From Candidatus Omnitrophota bacterium (GTDB lineage: Bacteria > Omnitrophota > Gorgyraeia > 2-01-FULL-45-10), in assembly GCA_030691985.1 (NCBI GenBank), contig JAUYDB010000162.1, forward strand, positions 1 through 8,894: a DNA stretch of 8,894 nt, in the 5' to 3' direction. The notes under the pieces are model-generated. The model had not been told where the DNA came from, made no database searches, and was given only the letters and a program-made list of their open reading frames with translations. A program made the position numbers and the translations under genes. Shown in pieces: positions 1-6,000 of this stretch. The first letter of the stretch is position 1, and the number at the start of each line of letters is the position of its first letter.

Positions 1-3000
1 TAAAACCCGAAAATAAAACCTACCTCAAACAGATACTGCGCCACGAATACGCCCATATTCAGAGCGCAGGCGAAATTAGAGCCACCATTGCCGAACGAAA
101 TCCGATACGGCTTCTCTTTAATATCTTGCCTCTAATATTCAATCGTATCTTTATAACGCTTCAAGCGCCTCAACGCGACATCATGCGGATGTCGGATGAC
201 GAAATACTCGGCCTGATGCCGGCGGATCTTCCTGATGTGCAAAACATTACAAGGCATACGCTGAGAGTAGGCGGGATTGCTGCGAGGATAGCCGAAGAGA
301 TGGGGGTTGAGGGAGGCGACATAGGTCTGCTCCAGCGCGCGATATTGGCCCATGATATTGGGCAAACCGAAAAATATTATTATAAAGACGCGTTCGTTCG
401 CATTAAGTCTGGTATACATGCATTGCAGAATGATGACAGGACGGAACCTGTTAAACGCCACTTGGAAAGGTGGCTTGAGGATGTAGCGCCGAGATATGCG
501 GCTCCTCAGGCAATTGACGAAACGAGAAAAGCGGTTGCCGCAACCAACGACCATTGCCTTATATGGGAATTATATATCGCGGGCGCGGTTCTGAAAAAAA
601 CCGGCCTGACGGCAGAAGAGAAAGTCGTTGCGAGAAACATGTTTAGCCACGGCGCTTCCTCAATAGCCAGACTCGGCGATCATAATATCCGTTATACCGC
701 GGAGTTACGGCTGCTCGTCCAATATCATCATGACTATAGCCAGCTTGACGACATCCTCGGGCTTATGGAAACCAGGGGTGAAATCACACCCGAGAGAGCA
801 GAGATGCTGCGTCTGCTTGAAAGCACCATCATAGTGGCGGATTCATTTGAGCAGGGTAATAACCATGAGCGCCTTGTCCAATTAGGAAACAAGGGCACAG
901 TCGAGAGTTTCGGCGAGACAATAAATGGCTGGATAGCAAAACGTTTCAATGAGATGGAAGATATCGGCGAGAGAAGGCCGCTCGAAGCGCTGAAATCATT
1001 GCTCGCGGTCCGGGACCCAGCGGCAGGAGAGCTGAAAGTCGACACCCGCCTCGGTCAGATCATAGCAGATGCGCGCCAACCATTATCAGAAAAGGCAAAA
1101 AGAGAAGAGCCGCAACTTATCCTTACCGATGAAGACAGGGCTTTCATGCGCAGCGTAGATGAGGAAAGGGCCAAACCTCGCGCTCCACCCCATGTGCCGT
1201 CGGCAGCGCCTATTCCTCAAAACGTGACAGATATCGATCCGGATGTCCTGCTCAATACATACAACCACGGTTCGTTGCGCGGCCACGTGGCCAGGGCCAC
1301 TGCCATAAATATGAGGATCGGCCGTGAACTTGGCCTTACGGAAGACGAACTTAAGGTTTTGGAATACGCATCTACACTGCACGATGTTGGCGCGGACGTC
1401 AGATTCGCGAATATGCCTCTCTTCGGAGAGCTTTCAGAGAAGCTGAAGGCCGCCGTATCGCAGGATCCACGTAAGATATCCATAAAAGACGCGAGCAATA
1501 TGCTTGTTCAGAAAATAGCAGAGGCGGAGGGGATGGCCGCAGTGCCTAAAGATTCAACTGCTCGGTATGGACTGTTCAGAAAAGGCGTGGAGAGGGTTGT
1601 AGGCCTGCCGGACACGGAGATCGCCAAAAATGAAGAGATGTGGATGTCCATATATGACGTCGCCGACAATACGCTCAAGATTTTACAAACAGATCGCATA
1701 CGCTTGCTGAAAGATATAGAGGTCCTGCTTAAATATCATACCGATTACGCCCAATTCCAGAAGGACTCAAAAGAGGAACCCGGCCTGATGCAGGGGCTCA
1801 CATTGTCAAAAGAAAGAATGTCGCTCCTTCTGTCCCTCCTATATCTTACCGATATGTTCGAACACGGCAACAATAAGGTCACCCAGCTTGCGCAAAGAGG
1901 GAGAGACCGCGTAGAGAACTTCCCTGAGACGTTCGGGTTCATTGAAAAGAAATTCGCTTCCATGAAGATGTTTGAGCGTTATAACCGCATGCCTCTGGAT
2001 ACCCTTGTGAGATTGATATGCGAGAAGGATAAGGAATTATTTGGCGCGATTACCGCCGCGAGAGAATCGAGCGCGCTTTCGGATGAAGACTTGCTATTTA
2101 TCGAGGAGAACGCCAAGGTTCGTCTCGTGCCGTTTGTGAGTGAGCGTGGTCGGGACAGAGAGACGGTGATGGCGATCAAGGTATTTAAGAAAGGCGAGAT
2201 TGCTCTCCATGCCGTTACGCCTCAATTCCAGGAAGATATGGAAGAGAACTACGGCATGCTGCGTGACGATCCGAAAGGCATGTATCATAAGTATAAGCTT
2301 AGAGGCGGTCCGGTTCAGAAGGTTTACGATAAAGCGCCTGACTATAAACATGTCCGTAAAGACGTATGGACGATAGAGCGGCATCTTGCGGAGTTTAGAC
2401 GGACCCATCCGGACCTGGACGTTGTCGGCTATGTCGGCAACGGAAATATACTGGCCAACCCCGGCTCCACCGCTTATGTCGACGGAAAACTCTACGCCGT
2501 TGAGCAGGAGAAGGAGCTTATTCATAAGGGGCAGGGCAGAAGCTACCCGTCTCTCATATGCTGGGCCGAGGACGGCCATTATACCGTGGAAGAGGTTTCT
2601 TTCACGCCGGATGAGAGGGTTATTCAGAGATCAACGGGTGATGATATAACGAAGAAGATTCTCTTTACAAATTCGGGGATAGGCATTCTCAGGTTAGATC
2701 CGGAGGGTAGATCGGAGCCTTATGATCTTGCCGCAAATTGTTGGCATGATTATGACGTCAGGCATTATCTCGATTTCCCATTCATTCCCGCAGGCAACGT
2801 TCACTTTGGGGTGAGCCAATTCTACGATGACCAGGGCAAGGTTATAAATGGCTTGCTCGCACCGGCTATCAATGAAGAGCCGGTTGTGCTGAAATTGGAA
2901 ACAAAAGATGATACTGGCAGGAAAGTTGCGCTCAGTGACGAGCAGATACAGGGATTGATATCCGGATTGACAGAAAAGGGTTACGTCCAGGCCGCGTCTG

Positions 3001-6000
3001 AAGACACAGTGGGATATGGCTCATATTATATAGCTGAAGGCAGGGGCGAGATAAAGATCGCCTTCATGCGCGGCATAAATCCTCATAACATAGCCGGAAT
3101 TGATAAAGATGGGAATCTTGTCTGGATAATAGTAGCCGGTAAATCAAACAGAATAGGAATTACATTCAAAGAGGCCCAGAGTAAACTGAAGGAGATGGGA
3201 GTGGTCAGCGCGGTCATATTCGATAACGGCGCCGACGCCATGATGAACATCGCCGGCTACTATCCGATACCGTCATTCCAGGCCAGAGACAGGATTATGT
3301 CGCTATCGGTATTTGTCAACCGCGCGCCTCCAGCCGTTGCGGTTGATGCGCTCAGTCCGCAGCCCGCCGCCGGAATGGCTCATGTGATAGAGGCGCCATC
3401 CGCCATGCCCGCCGCAACTAAGGTGGAACTCGCCGCGGCCGCTGAAAGATTGGCTGATCAGAAAGCGCTAAAAATAACCGCTACCGATGGGGAAAAGTTC
3501 ATCTTTACATATGAACCGAAACCGGCTGATGAATACGGTGAGAATGTTTTCAGGATACAGGTTACCGATAGCCGCAATGATAACGTAGGATATATTGATG
3601 TCTATGGCAATACGATAGATGAAAGTTTCGATTCAAGATGGGATGTCAAGGTATACGACGCGATTGAGGTAAAGCCAGAATATAGAAAAAATTATAGAGG
3701 TATAGGCAGGGCACTAATGTTACTCGCAATGTCCATAGTGTCATCCAGAAATTATCCCGATTTCGTTGTCAAGCATCCAAGGGCCGCCGAGAATAACAGG
3801 TTCTATCTTGAGCTGGGATTTGAATGGCAGCCGAACGCCGACGAGCCAGAACGTCCGAACCTGGTATTCAAGTTTTCCAAAAAGGCGTTGCCGAAGGAAA
3901 TCCAAATTGAACGCCTTGCAACACCTCGGCCGCCGCAAGGTGTTTCGCCCGAAGCCGTCGAGCCGGGGGATCAGCAGCCGCCGGCGATATCAGCGGCAAG
4001 GACGCTCGGTCATCTTTTAAAAGAGACAAGCAAAGATATGCTTTTGCGGCTCTTCAATAGGAGATTTATAATATTAGCCATTGTTGTGACAGCAATTATT
4101 TTTGCCTTTCCGAATGTGGTAGGCGGTGACGCCATACGAATATTTTCACACGCAACCGATACTATTAACACCATCTTCGGCGGCATAATAGGCCCGCTCG
4201 TCTTTTTGTCGGTCTTCACGGGGAGCGGCCTGGAGGGGGACGGGCCGACCATACGCAAACTGAAGGGGCCTATTCCAAAAGTAACGAATAGGCTATTCAC
4301 TCGTTTGCAAAAGTCGATAAGGTCTCACATAAATAAAGAACGCGAAAGCAAATTTCCGGTTTTGCGAGAACCTGTAAATATTGCCGAGTTCACACAATCA
4401 TTCCTGGATCAATGCCAATATTCTCGTTATCTTAAAGAGGTGTGCGAATCTAAGGATGACGGTTTTATGAGATTTTTAGCTAATACTATGTATGAAGGTT
4501 TAGCTTATGCCATAACCAATCCAAATAAACCGTTTATATCGCGGCCCGCCTTATCCGCGCAGTCCCCTGACGTTAAGTATCCGGCGCGGCCTTTGCTTGT
4601 AGTCGCATGCGAAGATAGGCCGGGCGTAGCCGGCTCTATAACAAAGCCCTTAGGGGATCAAGGAATAGATATTAGGGAGGAGTCTGTTTTTTACTTCGAT
4701 GTTGAAAATTCCCCGGGCATATATGTCTATGCAGCAACGCTTGCAGAGCGCGATAACCGCGGCGGCATAGTTGAGTTAATCGATGCCGATTTAAAGCTTA
4801 AAGCCGGCGCGGGGAAAAAGTTTAATAGGGCCATGGAAGAGATAAGCCGCTCTTTGGCGAGAATATTAGCTAAAGAAGCGACGCTTGAAGCCGTATTGTT
4901 ACAACACATCAGGCAGCAACGCAAAGGTGAAGAGGAAGTAATAAACTATGAGGACTTTGCCAGAGAGTTTCTTGGGAATGCGAATGTCTTGAGAGAGAGC
5001 TTTGACGATATCGAATATATGAAACGCGTTATTTTAACTGCATACGAACTTTCTTTGGGAGTGATAAAAAACCCCAATAATGCGCATTCCCGTGTTTACG
5101 CAAGCCCTGATTCGTCGCTAAGCGAACTTATGATAGCATGCGAACACAGGCATGGCATCTCTGAAATGAGATATATAGTAAGCGCAGTCCGTGACTTAGA
5201 TCTAAAAGGTAATTTTTCGTTTGTAAAACATTTTTCCGATTATCCACAGCCAATATCCTTTAATATACTAAGATTTGAAGCTTCGCCTGAGCCCATTGTT
5301 TACAAAGAGAGGGAGGATATTGAGAGAGTTTTACATGAAGAACTTCAGGAAGTGCCGCTCTTGCGATACAGCATAATAGGGGCTGTATTTCAGAGCATTG
5401 AGACGGAATTATCGGAAGAGTATTTAGCTGTGAGTATAAGAGAAGTTATAGATAGATTCTTTATATTGTCGGCGGCGCACGAAGAAAATAGGTATAGACT
5501 TAACTTAATGCCCAGATACCCCGAAGACACAGAATGTGTAAGGGTGTTTGAGAAGAAGAAATTAGAAATAGCGAATAGGATAAGGTTAGTCTTCTCGCAG
5601 CAGCACGGTCGTATGCCCGCGAAAGTCAGTGTTACCGATAATGCTATTGAGATAGTAATAGATTTTAACGCTCAATCCCTTTCCGCCATATGTCTTGGGC
5701 TCGGAACGGGTGATTTTAAAACAGGGCCCGATGGAAAATTCAGGAAGTATGCTAAAGAAGAGACTATGGAAAAGGTAGAAAATATGGCCGAGCACTATCT
5801 TGCCGCCATGGATAAGAGCTCATCCGCATATGCAAAGTTATACGCATTGGTTTACGGATATGAGAAAGCGGAAAAACAAGGTCTTGCCAATTCGGGCTTT
5901 TTAGATCCGGATGGCTATGTTGAACCGCAAAGCCCGGGCATATCTTTATATCCGTCGGATCCGGATATTAGAATTGTTATGAAAAAGCGGGACCTCCCCG

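Larger units (their letters stand above)
237..1982 (+). repeat. Protein-level tandem duplication of the HD domain
   Basis: The two HD domains are tandem copies offset by 337-343 codons (about 1.02 kb). Matching landmarks are His85/His428, His117/His460, His242/His579, Asp280/Asp617 and Phe303/Phe640. The spacing from YH to the last metal Asp is 38 residues in both. Divergence is high enough that the duplication looks old and not a recent DNA repeat. Confidence 0.75.
4371..5300 (+). repeat. Protein-level tandem duplication of a helical-ACT module
   Basis: Two successive units with the order helical segment then ACT domain, offset by 177-189 codons. Matching landmarks are Phe1463/Phe1652, Phe1467/Phe1656, Met1489/Met1673, Tyr1497/Tyr1681, Asn1506/Asn1690 and the ACE triplets at 1535-1537 and 1712-1714. 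The copies are well diverged, and module A carries a longer turn before its ACT domain. Confidence 0.65.

Noticed and set aside
108..161. Hydrophobic stretch at residues 36-53 as a membrane span
   Set aside because: It is broken by Asn, Pro and Arg and is too short and polar for a confident transmembrane call.
132..554. Antisense open frame of 140 codons
   Set aside because: It is opposite HD copy 1, where the + frame encodes the ordered metal ligands. It shows no recognisable family.
2094..2579. Antisense open frame of 161 codons, the longest on the minus strand
   Set aside because: It lies fully opposite HD copy 2 and the start of the NAGPA-like region, whose + strand frame carries recognisable motifs. 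The minus translation shows no domain that I know.
3766..4020. Plus-strand frame of 84 codons in another phase, and similar ones at 2386-2649, 7628-7825 and 8155-8412
   Set aside because: All are overlapped by the continuous main frame with better domain evidence. None has a convincing upstream ribosome-binding site that I can see.
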